A stretch of 35,614 nucleotides of DNA from Pelotomaculum sp. PtaB.Bin104 (GCA_002067205.1 MVQL01000239.1:1-35614); one strand, 5' to 3'. Positions 17,300-26,645 are shown, counted from the stretch's first letter. Notes: generated by a model not told the origin, from the sequence alone. Numbers and translations are program-made.

Positions 17300-18635
17300 A
17301 GTCTTGTTAAACTATTCGTTATCAATGAAGCCTGTATTTAAATTGACTGCGCTCTCGTACACTAGTTTAATTATGTTCTGTTATGGTGCATTATTAGTTG
17401 GCAACGCGCTAGGTGCTTATAATATTGGCTTTATTCCGATTCAGTGGCTGGTCCAACTCGGATTAATCTCAATAATTATTCATATTGGATTTACTAGGAA
17501 GCTTTATACTGTGGAAGGAACTAACGCTCTATTATGGCTATTTTTTTGGACGATATTTGTTACAACTGTTAATGTTATTTTTGGTGACTATCCCAGTTTA
17601 ATGTCACCTAATTCAACAATACCGTACACGTTTTTTATTTATTTAAGAATACTTGTTTTATTATCCTTCATCTCTGCGATTTATATAATCTATTGGTTGT
17701 TGGTCAGAGGATACCAAGATTCTGTTATTATATGGACAGTCAGAATTGGAACTTTTGTTTCTATTGTTGCTATTTATATTTATATCGCACAGATTTATGG
17801 CCTCCCTGAGCCTCCACGCAATCGGCTAGGTACTGGTGGAGGTGAGCAATCGGTAATTTTTAGCTATGCTTTTCACCGTGCTATGGGGACTTTCCGTGAG
17901 CCGAGTCACTTGGCCGAGTGGTTAGTGGTACCCTTTTTTCTTAGCCTTCGCAAGGGATTATTAAACCTCCATACTGTATTGATTGGCTTAGCTCTTTTCC
18001 TTACTGGTAGTTTGACTGGTATTATTGGATCAGCCCTGGGTTTTGCTGGGGCAATAATAATCTCAAACCCATTTAAGCGTAGTAGTCTTAAGATATTACT
18101 GCGTTTAACTATAGCAATTTTAATTGCCCTGGTTTTTTTTAATGCCATTGCTGTAAGCTATGGGGCGGGGCAAACGAACCTGTTTCAGGTGATTAGTGAA
18201 AGGATGGCACCTATTTTATTCGGAGGGGGGATGAAAGTTTCTGATAGAGATTATATCTATCAATATCTTGCAACTACTTCACTCCCGCTTTTAGGTTCTG
18301 GGATTGGGAACGCAAATCTCTTACTTAGTCAATATTTGGAATCAGGTCTTGTAACTAGCTTTCTAAGCTTATATTTTAATTTTATGTATTCGGCTGGTAT
18401 TTTAGGGACGATTTTACTTACCTATTTCCTATTACGTCCCATAGTTAAAATATTAATAATTAAAAAAATCAGGCGTAACAAGCAAATTCTTTTCATACTT
18501 GCTGCCTATCTTTCGTATTTAGTCATGTTCGCAGTTAATTCGGAAGAATTTTCTATGATGTTTGCAGTTGCTTTTGCTTTGCTTGCCTATGAAATCCATA
18601 GTCATGAGTCTGTCGGGGAGGCAAGGCGGAAATGA
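17280..18635 (+). CDS. O-antigen polymerase (Wzy)-like membrane protein
   Basis: This polytopic protein of about 451 residues has roughly a dozen hydrophobic segments. The conserved loop RAMGTFREPSHLAEW and the later GSGIGNANLL segment are typical of Wzy/O-antigen ligase-like proteins in capsule and exopolysaccharide loci. It probably polymerises the repeat units exported by the flippase. The start is uncertain: ATG 17280 and ATG 17292 both lie inside the end of the heparinase gene, and neither has a clear ribosome binding site. Translation may therefore depend on coupling to the upstream gene. A further ATG lies at 17325. The 3' end overlaps the next glycosyltransferase as ATGA. A second Wzy_C-type protein with TPRs occurs at 1554, so the locus has two proteins of this general class with probably different jobs. 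Confidence 0.8.
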   Translation: MVSNMRKVLLNYSLSMKPVFKLTALSYTSLIMFCYGALLVGNALGAYNIGFIPIQWLVQLGLISIIIHIGFTRKLYTVEGTNALLWLFFWTIFVTTVNVIFGDYPSLMSPNSTIPYTFFIYLRILVLLSFISAIYIIYWLLVRGYQDSVIIWTVRIGTFVSIVAIYIYIAQIYGLPEPPRNRLGTGGGEQSVIFSYAFHRAMGTFREPSHLAEWLVVPFFLSLRKGLLNLHTVLIGLALFLTGSLTGIIGSALGFAGAIIISNPFKRSSLKILLRLTIAILIALVFFNAIAVSYGAGQTNLFQVISERMAPILFGGGMKVSDRDYIYQYLATTSLPLLGSGIGNANLLLSQYLESGLVTSFLSLYFNFMYSAGILGTILLTYFLLRPIVKILIIKKIRRNKQILFILAAYLSYLVMFAVNSEEFSMMFAVAFALLAYEIHSHESVGEARRK

Positions 18636-19957
18636 GGATTCTAATCATTACCTATTCTTTCGCTCCTGCAATTACGCCCCGTGCTTTCCGTTGGGCTGCT
18701 ATTGCAGAATATTGGGTAAAACAGGGGCATAATGTTGATGTTATATGTGCATGGATGCCTTCCCGACCAAGAAATGAGGTTTATAATGGCATTAATGTAT
18801 ACCGGGTGGGAAGAGTTCTTACCGAGATTATGCAAAGGCATTCCCCGAAAACTAGCGTATATTTAAATAATGATATAAATTCTAAAGAAATAATTAGTAC
18901 AAGTTTAAATCAGGTTAAATCGTCTTTTCTGGTTACTTGTGTTAAATGGCTACATAATAATACTTGGAAAAAAGCATATTGGCCCGATTACGCATGTCTA
19001 TGGTATTTTCCTGCTTTAAAGAAAGCAAAACAACTTTTTTTAATGAATAAGTATGATGGAATGGTTACAATCTCACATCCATTTACAGGACATTTAATTG
19101 GGCTTAGTGTAAAAAAAAGCTACCATCAGATGCCATGGCTTGTCGATATTGGTGATCCATTTAGTTTCTTGGAAAACACGCCTGTAAATAATAACAGGTT
19201 ATATAATACTTTGAATTACTTTTATGAAAGGAAAGTCCTTAATGGTGCCAGTACGATATCGGTAACCACAGATGCTACTTTAAAAAGATACGCTGAATTG
19301 TTTCCTGAGAGTACTATAAAAATTCATGTTATTCCACCTTTGATATCTTCGGAGGAAAGTCTTTTAGCAGAGGACTTCTTATTTCCAATAGATGAAAAAA
19401 TTAGACTTGTATTTGTTGGAACTTTATATAAGAGTATTCGTAATCCTGATTTTTTATTGCAATTATATAATAAACTTTTGCAAACTAAGGTTTCTGAACA
19501 ATTAGAACTACATTTCTTCGGTAATATAAATGATTGTCAAAGCTGTTTTGAACCATATAAAAAATTATATGGAAAGAAAATATTTCTCCATGGCTCGGTG
19601 AACCGTATCAAGGCAATAAAAGCAATGAAAGAAGCAGATATACTAATAAATATAGGGAATGATACTTCCTATCAATTACCAAGTAAAGTAGTGGAATATG
19701 TTAGTACTGGTAAACCTATATTAAATATTGTTAAAACAAATAAGGACAGTTCAGTGGCTTTTTTTAAATCCTACCCAGTAATAATAAATATTTTGGAAAA
19801 TGTTACTATGCTTGAGACTGAAAGGTTCGATAAACTGATTGATTTTATTGAGAATTCTTCACATATCGAAGTTTCCATTTTGAAAGATTGGCTTGATTCT
19901 TTTCGTATAGAAACAATTGCTGCGACATATGAAAGAATTTTAAAATGCTCAAATTAA
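18632..19957 (+). CDS. GT4-like glycosyltransferase
   Basis: This 441-residue GT-B-type protein has an N-terminal strand and loop, MRILIITYSFAPAITPRAFR, characteristic of GT4 enzymes from exopolysaccharide loci. The C-terminal nucleotide-binding half has VFVGTLYKSIRNPDFLLQLY, then FLHGSVNRIKAIKAMKEADIL and LPSKVVEYVSTGKPIL, in which Glu of VEY is the donor-binding acidic residue. It should add a sugar to the lipid-linked repeat unit, but donor and linkage cannot be told from sequence. It overlaps the polymerase-like gene by ATGA. Its coding sequence is rich in A+T, with many AAT, ATA and TTA codons, unlike the bi-domain oxidoreductase genes. Confidence 0.83.
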   Translation: MRILIITYSFAPAITPRAFRWAAIAEYWVKQGHNVDVICAWMPSRPRNEVYNGINVYRVGRVLTEIMQRHSPKTSVYLNNDINSKEIISTSLNQVKSSFLVTCVKWLHNNTWKKAYWPDYACLWYFPALKKAKQLFLMNKYDGMVTISHPFTGHLIGLSVKKSYHQMPWLVDIGDPFSFLENTPVNNNRLYNTLNYFYERKVLNGASTISVTTDATLKRYAELFPESTIKIHVIPPLISSEESLLAEDFLFPIDEKIRLVFVGTLYKSIRNPDFLLQLYNKLLQTKVSEQLELHFFGNINDCQSCFEPYKKLYGKKIFLHGSVNRIKAIKAMKEADILINIGNDTSYQLPSKVVEYVSTGKPILNIVKTNKDSSVAFFKSYPVIINILENVTMLETERFDKLIDFIENSSHIEVSILKDWLDSFRIETIAATYERILKCSN

Positions 19958-19984
19958 TTTCATTGGTCCCAAGGGGGTCATTTT

Positions 19985-20713
19985 ATGAAAATGCCACATG
20001 AAAAATATATATCGGATGATTATATACGCCAGAACCCTTCCTGGGACAGTGAAGATAGCCCTTGGAAGGTTGAATTTATAGCGGCAGTGCTTCGGACCGC
20101 CAATTTAATGCCGGATTCTATATGTGAGGTGGGCTGCGGAGCAGGTGGAGTGCTAGCTGGGCTAAGGTGCATGTATCCTCATACGGAACTATACGGATAT
20201 GATATTGCCCCGGCTGTTGCTCAATTTTGGAAAAAACATGAACAATCAAACATTAGATTTTATGTTGGTGACTTTTTCTGTTTGAACAAAAAAACATACG
20301 ATCTTATACTTTTACTTGACGTGATAGAACATGTAGTAGATCCTTTTAACTTTTTATCACAGCTTAATGGGTCTGCTAAGTGGTACCTTTTTCATTTTCC
20401 TTTAGATCTTAGTGCAATTAATGTGTTACGGGAAAAACCTATCTTAAGTGTACGAAAGAATGTTGGACATATACATTACTTCACTAAAAATCTAGCTTTA
20501 TCCTTACTAAAAGAGTGTGGGTATGATATCATTGAATGGCGGTATACAGGCGCCACATTCAATGTACCAAGGCGCACTTGGAGAACGATGTTAGCCTCAC
20601 TTCCAAGGAGACTGGCTTATGCAGTGCATAAAGATTGGGGTGTACGGGCTCTGGGAGGAGAAACATTATTTGTGTTGGCAAGGGATCAAAATGACATTAA
20701 CAAAGAGGAATGA
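19985..20713 (+). CDS. Class I SAM-dependent methyltransferase
   Basis: This 242-residue protein has motif I ICEVGCGAGGVLAGL at about residues 44-58, strand 2 LYGYDIAP, and LILLLDVIEHVVDP, the hallmark block of Methyltransf_23-like proteins. The HIHYFTKNLALSLLKECGY segment parallels HVQFFTKKSLLL in the methyltransferase at 11323. It probably methylates a sugar or a non-sugar decoration of the repeat unit. AAGGGGG at 19971-19977 with 7-nt spacing supports ATG 19985; ATG 19991 is a less well placed alternative. Its final 23 bp overlap the next glycosyltransferase in another frame, so both lie in the same transcript. Confidence 0.83.
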   Translation: MKMPHEKYISDDYIRQNPSWDSEDSPWKVEFIAAVLRTANLMPDSICEVGCGAGGVLAGLRCMYPHTELYGYDIAPAVAQFWKKHEQSNIRFYVGDFFCLNKKTYDLILLLDVIEHVVDPFNFLSQLNGSAKWYLFHFPLDLSAINVLREKPILSVRKNVGHIHYFTKNLALSLLKECGYDIIEWRYTGATFNVPRRTWRTMLASLPRRLAYAVHKDWGVRALGGETLFVLARDQNDINKEE

Positions 20714-21872
20714 GCCCTTGGTGCTTATAGCTTGTGATTATTACTTTCCAGGTTACAAGGGCGGCGGACCTATCCGTACTTTAGCAAACCTAGTGGAACG
20801 TCTCGGTGATGAATTCCGTTTTAAAATAATAACGCGGGACCGTGATTTTGGAGATAGGGAGTCTTACCCAGGAATATCTGTTAACTCTTGGCAAAATGTT
20901 GGCAAAGCAGAGGTTTTCTATTCTTCCCCTCAGAACCTCTCACTGCTTGCTTTATACCGTTTGCTTAAGGCAGCGGATTATGATGTAATTTATCTTAACA
21001 GCTTTTTTTCTCCATTTTTTACTATTATGCCACTGCTTTTGAGGCAATTAAGGTTAATCCCTCAAGTACCGGTTATTGTAGCACCGAGAGGTGAATTTTC
21101 ATGTGGTGCTTTAGCTCTCAAAGGTCTGAAAAAGCGTATTTATCTTAAATTTGCAAAGATGCTTGGGTTATATCGGAGTGTAATTTGGCAGGCGTCAAGT
21201 GAGTATGAAGAAGTGGACATCCACCGCTGGTTCGGTGACAATGTATCACTGGTAGTTGCGCCTGATTTGCCTCCATCGGTTAATACGGTAGGAGTAAGAT
21301 CTTCTTGTCGCGAAAAAACCGCAGGCTCCCTGAAGATCATCTTTATTTCTCGCATATCTCGAATGAAGAATCTAGATGGTGCATTGACAATGCTCAAAGG
21401 CTTAAATGGAAAAGTCCAGTTTAATATATACGGGCCATTAGAGGACATGGATTATTGGATGAAGTGCAAAGGGGTTATAGGATTACTACCACCCAATATC
21501 GAGGTGCAATATCGAGGCGTTGCGCCGCACAACCAAGTTTACGCTGTAATGCAAGAACATGATCTGTTTTTTCTACCTACGCTGGGGGAGAACTTTGGGC
21601 ATGTCATTCTAGAAGCTTTGGTTGCCGGATGCCCCGTACTTATTAGCAATAAAACACCATGGTGTGGACTGGAAGAGAAAGGCGTAGGATGGGATCTACC
21701 CCTAGAACAACCAGAAAAATTTCGAACTGTTTTACAAAAGTTTTTGGATATGGATACACAGACTCACCGTTTATTGTCGATGCAGGCTAAGAAATATGGA
21801 CTTCAATATCTACAGGACGAAAAGGTAATTAAACAAAATCACGCATTATTTAAAAAGGCGATTGTGCAATGA
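20691..21872 (+). CDS. GT4-family glycosyltransferase
   Basis: This 393-residue GT-B enzyme begins with the donor/acceptor loop CDYYFPGYKGGGPIRTL. The middle block VIVAPRGEFSCGALALKGLKK is typical of exopolysaccharide mannosyl- and rhamnosyltransferase-like GT4 proteins. The C-terminal half has IIFISRISRMKNLDGAL and GENFGHVILEALVAGCPVL, which contains the full E-x7-E pattern of retaining GT4 enzymes. The start is set at ATG 20691, because AAGGGA lies about 6 nt before it and the preceding methyltransferase stops at 20713. The frame is open back to 20619, but that part lies wholly inside the other gene. A 105-bp gap with a 12-bp tandem repeat follows. Confidence 0.86.
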   Translation: MTLTKRNEPLVLIACDYYFPGYKGGGPIRTLANLVERLGDEFRFKIITRDRDFGDRESYPGISVNSWQNVGKAEVFYSSPQNLSLLALYRLLKAADYDVIYLNSFFSPFFTIMPLLLRQLRLIPQVPVIVAPRGEFSCGALALKGLKKRIYLKFAKMLGLYRSVIWQASSEYEEVDIHRWFGDNVSLVVAPDLPPSVNTVGVRSSCREKTAGSLKIIFISRISRMKNLDGALTMLKGLNGKVQFNIYGPLEDMDYWMKCKGVIGLLPPNIEVQYRGVAPHNQVYAVMQEHDLFFLPTLGENFGHVILEALVAGCPVLISNKTPWCGLEEKGVGWDLPLEQPEKFRTVLQKFLDMDTQTHRLLSMQAKKYGLQYLQDEKVIKQNHALFKKAIVQ

Positions 21873-21904
21873 AACCTTAGCTGCGAATTTCGAAGGACTA
21901 GTTA

Positions 21905-21928
21905 GTTAGATATTGGGTTAGATATTGG
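21905..21928 (+). repeat. 12-bp perfect tandem duplication
   Basis: GTTAGATATTGG occurs twice head to tail (21905-21916 and 21917-21928) in the 105-bp gap before the Gfo/Idh/MocA gene. It is too short to assign a function. It may be a replication-slippage duplication or a pair of protein-binding half-sites upstream of a gene that starts after a gap rather than by overlap. Confidence 0.6.
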
Positions 21929-21977
21929 GATTTTTATGTGTCTTAATAGTATAGATTAAAAAGGTGGAAATTTCTTT

Positions 21978-23150
21978 ATGGACTATCTTAAGCAACCGTT
22001 ATTTTTTAAAATTAAGAAAGTACTTAGGTATGTATTAATGTATGGAATTAGGCGGACCTATATAAAAGTTATAGGACAGCTCCACATGAGAAAAAAGTAT
22101 GACAAATTGCCATCGAGTAATAATAAAATCACGCGGAGGCAAATCGTAGGAATTATAGGTTGTGGAAACTATAGTTTTTCTAATATTTCATATTATTTAA
22201 ATAGTACTTATGGTAAGGTTATTGCGGCCTGTATGGACATAAATATCGATCGAGCTGCATCTATGGCTAGTTACTACAAGATCCCGTTTTATACCTCGAA
22301 TTCAAAAGACATAATTACAAATAATCATATTGAGTTAATTTATATCGCTTCCAATCACGCGTCCCATACTGATTACGCAATCGAAGCATTGACGAATGGG
22401 AAAAATGTTTATATTGAGAAGCCACATGTTGTCTCTGAAGAGCAGTTATTCAAACTTATTAATGCAATGGAAAAATCAGTCGGCAAAGTGTTTTTGGGTT
22501 TTAATCGACCCGGAAGTCGCTTTGGCAAAATAATAAAAGAGTACCTTGACAAAGAAACCGGGGCTGGTATGTACAACTGGTTTGTTGCAGGTCATGCTAT
22601 CGATCTAGATCATTGGTATTTTATGCCTGAAGAAGGGGGACGAGTTCTAGGAAACTTGTGTCACTGGACTGATTTTATTCTGAATTTGGTTTCTCAAAAA
22701 AAAACTTACCCTATCAAAATTTACCCAACACGTAGCGGCAAAAGTGATTGTGATATTGTTGTTACATACACATTTGGAGATGACACAATTGCGGTGGTTT
22801 CTTTTTCTGCTAAGGGCCATACTTTCGAAGGTGTTAAAGAAGTATTTTCTGCTCATAAGGGCAATTGTTTAATAACGATGGATAATTTTAAAACGATGAC
22901 CATTGAGGTTTCTGATATTAAGAGGTGTTATTATAATTTATTCCGGGATCATGGACACAAAAAAAATATTCTTTCGGCATTTAAAAACGTATTGAAAAAT
23001 TTGCCTTATAATCATAGTGAACAGATGTCCTATATTTGGAATACAGGATGGTTATTTCTAAAAACCAAAGAAGCTCTCGAACAGAACAAAGTTATCATGA
23101 TTCATTCATTTGAAGAAAGAAATTTAGACTTAGGGGACTATCAGACATGA
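21978..23150 (+). CDS. Gfo/Idh/MocA-family oxidoreductase
   Basis: This 390-residue single-unit dehydrogenase has about 55 N-terminal residues ahead of the Rossmann core. That core has VGIIGCGNYSFSNISYYL as dinucleotide loop, then YIASNHASHTDYAIEAL, IEKPHVV (the EKP motif with the catalytic lysine) and GFNRPGSRFG. The C-terminal half has AIDLDHWYFMPEEGGRVLGN and CHWTDFIL, matching the H-x3-D type catalytic patch of the family. Its closest relatives in the window are the C-terminal halves of the two bi-domain proteins. It presumably oxidises or reduces a nucleotide-linked or lipid-linked sugar. AAGGTGG at 21960-21966 is the probable binding site. The ATGA overlap with the second bi-domain gene suggests that the two enzymes work on consecutive steps. 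Confidence 0.85.
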   Translation: MDYLKQPLFFKIKKVLRYVLMYGIRRTYIKVIGQLHMRKKYDKLPSSNNKITRRQIVGIIGCGNYSFSNISYYLNSTYGKVIAACMDINIDRAASMASYYKIPFYTSNSKDIITNNHIELIYIASNHASHTDYAIEALTNGKNVYIEKPHVVSEEQLFKLINAMEKSVGKVFLGFNRPGSRFGKIIKEYLDKETGAGMYNWFVAGHAIDLDHWYFMPEEGGRVLGNLCHWTDFILNLVSQKKTYPIKIYPTRSGKSDCDIVVTYTFGDDTIAVVSFSAKGHTFEGVKEVFSAHKGNCLITMDNFKTMTIEVSDIKRCYYNLFRDHGHKKNILSAFKNVLKNLPYNHSEQMSYIWNTGWLFLKTKEALEQNKVIMIHSFEERNLDLGDYQT

Positions 23151-25300
23151 AGCAAATTATTCAGAATTTAAAAACCGGCGTGGCTGAGTTAGCTAATGTT
23201 CCTTGTCCACAGATTAAAAATGGGCATTTACTAATACGCACAAGTACCAGTTTAGTTTCAGCCGGGACAGAAAGAATGCTAGTGGAGTTTGGCAAGGCCA
23301 ACTTCCTTAACAAGGCGCGGCAACAACCTGAAAAAGTGCGCCAGGTGTTGGATAAACTTAAAACTGACGGGCTCCTTCCCGCTTTTGACGCTGTTCGTGC
23401 CAAGCTTGATCAGCCTATACCCTTGGGATATGCTAATGCAGGTGTGGTATTGGCTGTGGGTAAATCAGTTGAAGGTTTTTCTGTAGGTGACCGAGTGGTC
23501 TCCAATGGCCCCCACGCTGAAGTTGTATGTGTGCCGAAAAACCTGTGCGTCCGTATTCCGTATGGAGTGAGTGACGAAACTGCGGCTTTTACCGTAATCG
23601 GTTCTGTTGCGTTACAGGCAATAAGATTAGTCCAGCCTGCCTTGGGAGAGGTATTTACAGTACTTGGGTTAGGGTTGATTGGTTTAATAACCGCCCAGTT
23701 ATTAAAGGCTCATGGGTGCAAGGTGCTGGGGGTTGATTTAGATCAAAATAAGCTAAATATTGCCCGACAATTTGGTGTGGAAACGGTTGACTTATCTAAA
23801 AGCGAGGATCCGGTATCAGCTGGGATGGCCTTCTCCCATGGTCGTGGGGTTGATGGAGTAATCATTACAGCGGCGACCAAAAGTAGTGCGCCAGTGCAGC
23901 AGGCGGCGCGGATGTGCCGTAAAAAGGGTCGTATTGTTCTGGTGGGAGTAACTGGCCTGGAACTTTCGCGAGCCGATTTTTACGAAAAGGAGTTATCTTT
24001 TCAAGTTTCCTGCTCTTATGGGCCGGGTCGGTATGATCCAGCTTACGAAATTGAGGGCCATGATTATCCGCTGGGTTATGTACGCTGGACGGAGCAGCGA
24101 AATTTTGAAGCCATATTGGACATGCTAGCCTCAGGCCGGTTAAATGTTGAACCGTTGATTTCACACCGTTTTCCGCTGGAGAGGGCTTTGGAAGCATATG
24201 AGCTATTAGTAGGTAAACAGCCTTATTTGGGAATTTTATTGCAGTATCCTAAGACTGAAGAACGCTCCGAGGGTGATTTGCAATCCCGAACTGTAGGACT
24301 AGATACAGAGGATGTCCTGAAAGGAAAGAATCAGATAAGTGGTGCATCCGAGCCGGTGGCAGCTATAATCGGAGCAGGTAACTTTACCACTCAAGTTATT
24401 CTACCGGCGTTGAAGAAAACTAAAGCCCGTTTAAGAATAGTTTCAAGCAGTGGCGGGGCAAGCAGTTTCTATGCCGGGCGGAAATTTGGTTTTGAAAGAG
24501 CAACAACTGACACAGGATCAATTTTTGCGGATAGCGATGTTAATACCGTTTTTGTTACTACCAGACACAATACCCATGCTAGATTTGTTATTGACGGTCT
24601 CAAGGCCGGAAAACACGTCTTTGTTGAAAAACCTTTATGTTTAACGAGCAAGGAACTGAATGAGATAGTAGATGTATATAGAGAGAATGCCGGCACAATT
24701 CTTATGGTTGGTTTTAACCGGCGCTTTGCTCCCCATGTACAGAAAATGAAGGTGCTTCTGGATGTTATGCGTGAACCTAAAGTCATTATTATTACGGTTA
24801 ACGCGGGGGCAATACCGTCTGACCACTGGACCCAAGATCCAGCTATCGGGGGAGGCCGAATTATCGGGGAGGCGTGTCATTTTATCGACCTTATACGCTA
24901 TCTGATTGGTCAGCCAATTAAGAATGTTAAAGCCACCAGAATGGGCAAAAATTCCGCGGTGACCATCTTGGAAGATAAGATTACTATTACACTGTCATTT
25001 GACGATGGATCTTTTGGGACTGTGCATTATCTGGCTAATGGCCATAAGTCATTCCCTAAGGAACGGGTTGAGGTTTTCTGTGGTGGAAGCATTCTTGCTT
25101 TGGATAATTTTCGTGTGCTTAAAGGATATGATTGGCCAGGGTTTAAAAAAATGAAGCTTTGGCGGCAGGATAAGGGACATACCGCCGAAGTGAAGGCTTT
25201 TATTGATGCTGTTGATAAGGGTGATCCCGCGCCGGTTCCTTTTGCAGAAATTGAGGAAGTAACGCGGGTAACCCTGGAAATAGCTGAGATGATTAAATGA
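23147..25300 (+). CDS. Bi-domain oxidoreductase: MDR-type dehydrogenase fused to Gfo/Idh/MocA dehydrogenase (copy 2)
   Basis: This 717-residue fusion is co-linear with the protein at 4983 and has exactly the same length. The MDR half has VLGLGLIGLITAQLLKAHGC and GVDLD. The shared block MCRKKGRIVLVG, then RADFYEKEL and SYGPGRYDPAYE, also occurs almost unchanged in copy 1. As there, the usual zinc ligands are absent: A-G-T-E (39-42) stands at the C-G-T-D position and GYANAG at the GHE position. The Gfo/Idh/MocA half starts near residue 400 (AAIIGAGNFTTQVILP), with VEKPLCL, GFNRRFAP and GGGRIIGEACHFIDL. The two copies are clearly diverged, so this is an old duplication or separate acquisition, not a recent repeat. 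It begins by ATGA overlap with the single-domain oxidoreductase. Copy 2 is followed by wecC, which suggests a part in nucleotide-sugar or uronic-acid chemistry; the reaction is unknown. Confidence 0.87.
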   Translation: MKQIIQNLKTGVAELANVPCPQIKNGHLLIRTSTSLVSAGTERMLVEFGKANFLNKARQQPEKVRQVLDKLKTDGLLPAFDAVRAKLDQPIPLGYANAGVVLAVGKSVEGFSVGDRVVSNGPHAEVVCVPKNLCVRIPYGVSDETAAFTVIGSVALQAIRLVQPALGEVFTVLGLGLIGLITAQLLKAHGCKVLGVDLDQNKLNIARQFGVETVDLSKSEDPVSAGMAFSHGRGVDGVIITAATKSSAPVQQAARMCRKKGRIVLVGVTGLELSRADFYEKELSFQVSCSYGPGRYDPAYEIEGHDYPLGYVRWTEQRNFEAILDMLASGRLNVEPLISHRFPLERALEAYELLVGKQPYLGILLQYPKTEERSEGDLQSRTVGLDTEDVLKGKNQISGASEPVAAIIGAGNFTTQVILPALKKTKARLRIVSSSGGASSFYAGRKFGFERATTDTGSIFADSDVNTVFVTTRHNTHARFVIDGLKAGKHVFVEKPLCLTSKELNEIVDVYRENAGTILMVGFNRRFAPHVQKMKVLLDVMREPKVIIITVNAGAIPSDHWTQDPAIGGGRIIGEACHFIDLIRYLIGQPIKNVKATRMGKNSAVTILEDKITITLSFDDGSFGTVHYLANGHKSFPKERVEVFCGGSILALDNFRVLKGYDWPGFKKMKLWRQDKGHTAEVKAFIDAVDKGDPAPVPFAEIEEVTRVTLEIAEMIK

Positions 25301-25346
25301 TAGAAAAAATTCATAGATAGGTAATTATCGGGAGGGACAGGGATTA

Positions 25347-26645
25347 ATGGTAAACAAGATCTGTATTTTAGGGCTGGGTTATATTGGATTACCAACTGCC
25401 AGTATTTTTGCGACTAACGGTTTCGACGTAGTTGGTGTTGATACGAACCCACAAGTGATAGAAACAGTAAACAGGGGAGGCATTCATATCCAGGAACCGG
25501 GATTGCAAACCTTGGTGCAAGCAGCAGTGAAGTCGGGACGGCTGCGGGCGGCATTGGAAGTGGAATCCGCGGATGTTTTCATAATTGCCGTACCAACTCC
25601 GGTAACAAAGGATAAGCGGGCGGATCTTACTTTCGTGCGTAATGCAGGGCATATGATTGCCCCTGTGTTGCAAAGAGGAAATCTTGTTGTTTTAGAATCT
25701 ACTTCCCCCCCCGGAACATGTGAGAGAATATTAAAACCCGTCCTTGAAGAATCGGGGCAACAAGCGGGTAAGGATTTTGGTTTGGCTTATTGCCCGGAGC
25801 GGGTTATTCCCGGGCGCACCATGCGGGAATTGATTCAAAATGATCGCGTCGTTGGGGGTATTGACCGGTTGTCTGCGGAAGCTGCGTCCAAGTTGTATAA
25901 AGTATTTGTTGAAGGTAAGATCCAGCTAACGGACTGCACCACGGCAGAAATGGTAAAGTTAATGGAAAATACGTACCGGGATGTGAATATTGCTCTCTCC
26001 AATGAGTTGGCGATGCTATGTGAAGAAATGGGTATCAGCGCCTGGGAAGTCGTTGAACTGGCCAACCTTCACCCGCGGGTGAATATTCATTTGCCTGGTC
26101 CGGGAGTCGGTGGTCACTGTATAGCTGTTGACCCTTGGTTTATTGTTGAACGATTTCCTTCCCTTGCCAATATGATTAATCTGGGTAGGACAATCAACGA
26201 CAGCATGCCTCTCCATGTTGTCAAACGGTTGCAAACAATCCTGGACGGTATTTCTTCACCACGGGTGGCTGTTTTGGGGGTAAGCTTTAAAGGGAATATT
26301 GACGACGCCAGATCAACGCCGGCGCTTCCGGTTATATGGGGATTGGAACAGGCGGGTATTGGCTTTACCATATATGATCCTCATGTCAGGGATTTTGAGT
26401 ACGAGTTGTCGACCTTACAAGAGGCCTTGACTGGCGCTGATTGCATTTTGTTACTTACTGACCACGATGAGTTTAAGTTTTTATATCCCCAGGAATTAGG
26501 CAAGTTAATGCGACGGCAGATTGTGTTTGACACCAGAAACATACTCGGGCATGAGCTCTGGCGTCAGTGCGGATTTACTGTCTTCCGGCTTGGTGTAGGC
26601 GGCTTGGAGAAAGTAAATATCAATCAGGAAAAAGTAATAAGTTGA
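25347..26645 (+). CDS. wecC: WecC-type UDP-N-acetyl-D-mannosaminuronate dehydrogenase
   Basis: This 432-residue, three-domain nucleotide-sugar dehydrogenase has the N-terminal NAD loop ILGLGYIGLPTA (7-18). The linker carries STSPPGTCERI and YCPERVIPG. The central domain has the helix EMVKLMENTYRDVNIALSNE, and the active-site cysteine Cys258 lies in GVGGHCIAVDPWF. The C-terminal domain has LGVSFKGNIDDARSTPAL. The GYIGLPTA and GGHC-I-x-VDPWF forms are those of UDP-ManNAc 6-dehydrogenase (WecC) and UDP-GlcNAc dehydrogenase (WbpA/WbpO) rather than UDP-glucose dehydrogenase. It makes a UDP-N-acetylhexosaminuronic acid by two NAD-dependent oxidations. The matching epimerase (WecB) is not in the window, so the exact hexosamine is uncertain. 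GGGAGGG at 25330-25336 precedes ATG. It provides the clearest source of acidic sugar for a polymer that heparinase-like lyases could recognise. Confidence 0.88.
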   Translation: MVNKICILGLGYIGLPTASIFATNGFDVVGVDTNPQVIETVNRGGIHIQEPGLQTLVQAAVKSGRLRAALEVESADVFIIAVPTPVTKDKRADLTFVRNAGHMIAPVLQRGNLVVLESTSPPGTCERILKPVLEESGQQAGKDFGLAYCPERVIPGRTMRELIQNDRVVGGIDRLSAEAASKLYKVFVEGKIQLTDCTTAEMVKLMENTYRDVNIALSNELAMLCEEMGISAWEVVELANLHPRVNIHLPGPGVGGHCIAVDPWFIVERFPSLANMINLGRTINDSMPLHVVKRLQTILDGISSPRVAVLGVSFKGNIDDARSTPALPVIWGLEQAGIGFTIYDPHVRDFEYELSTLQEALTGADCILLLTDHDEFKFLYPQELGKLMRRQIVFDTRNILGHELWRQCGFTVFRLGVGGLEKVNINQEKVIS

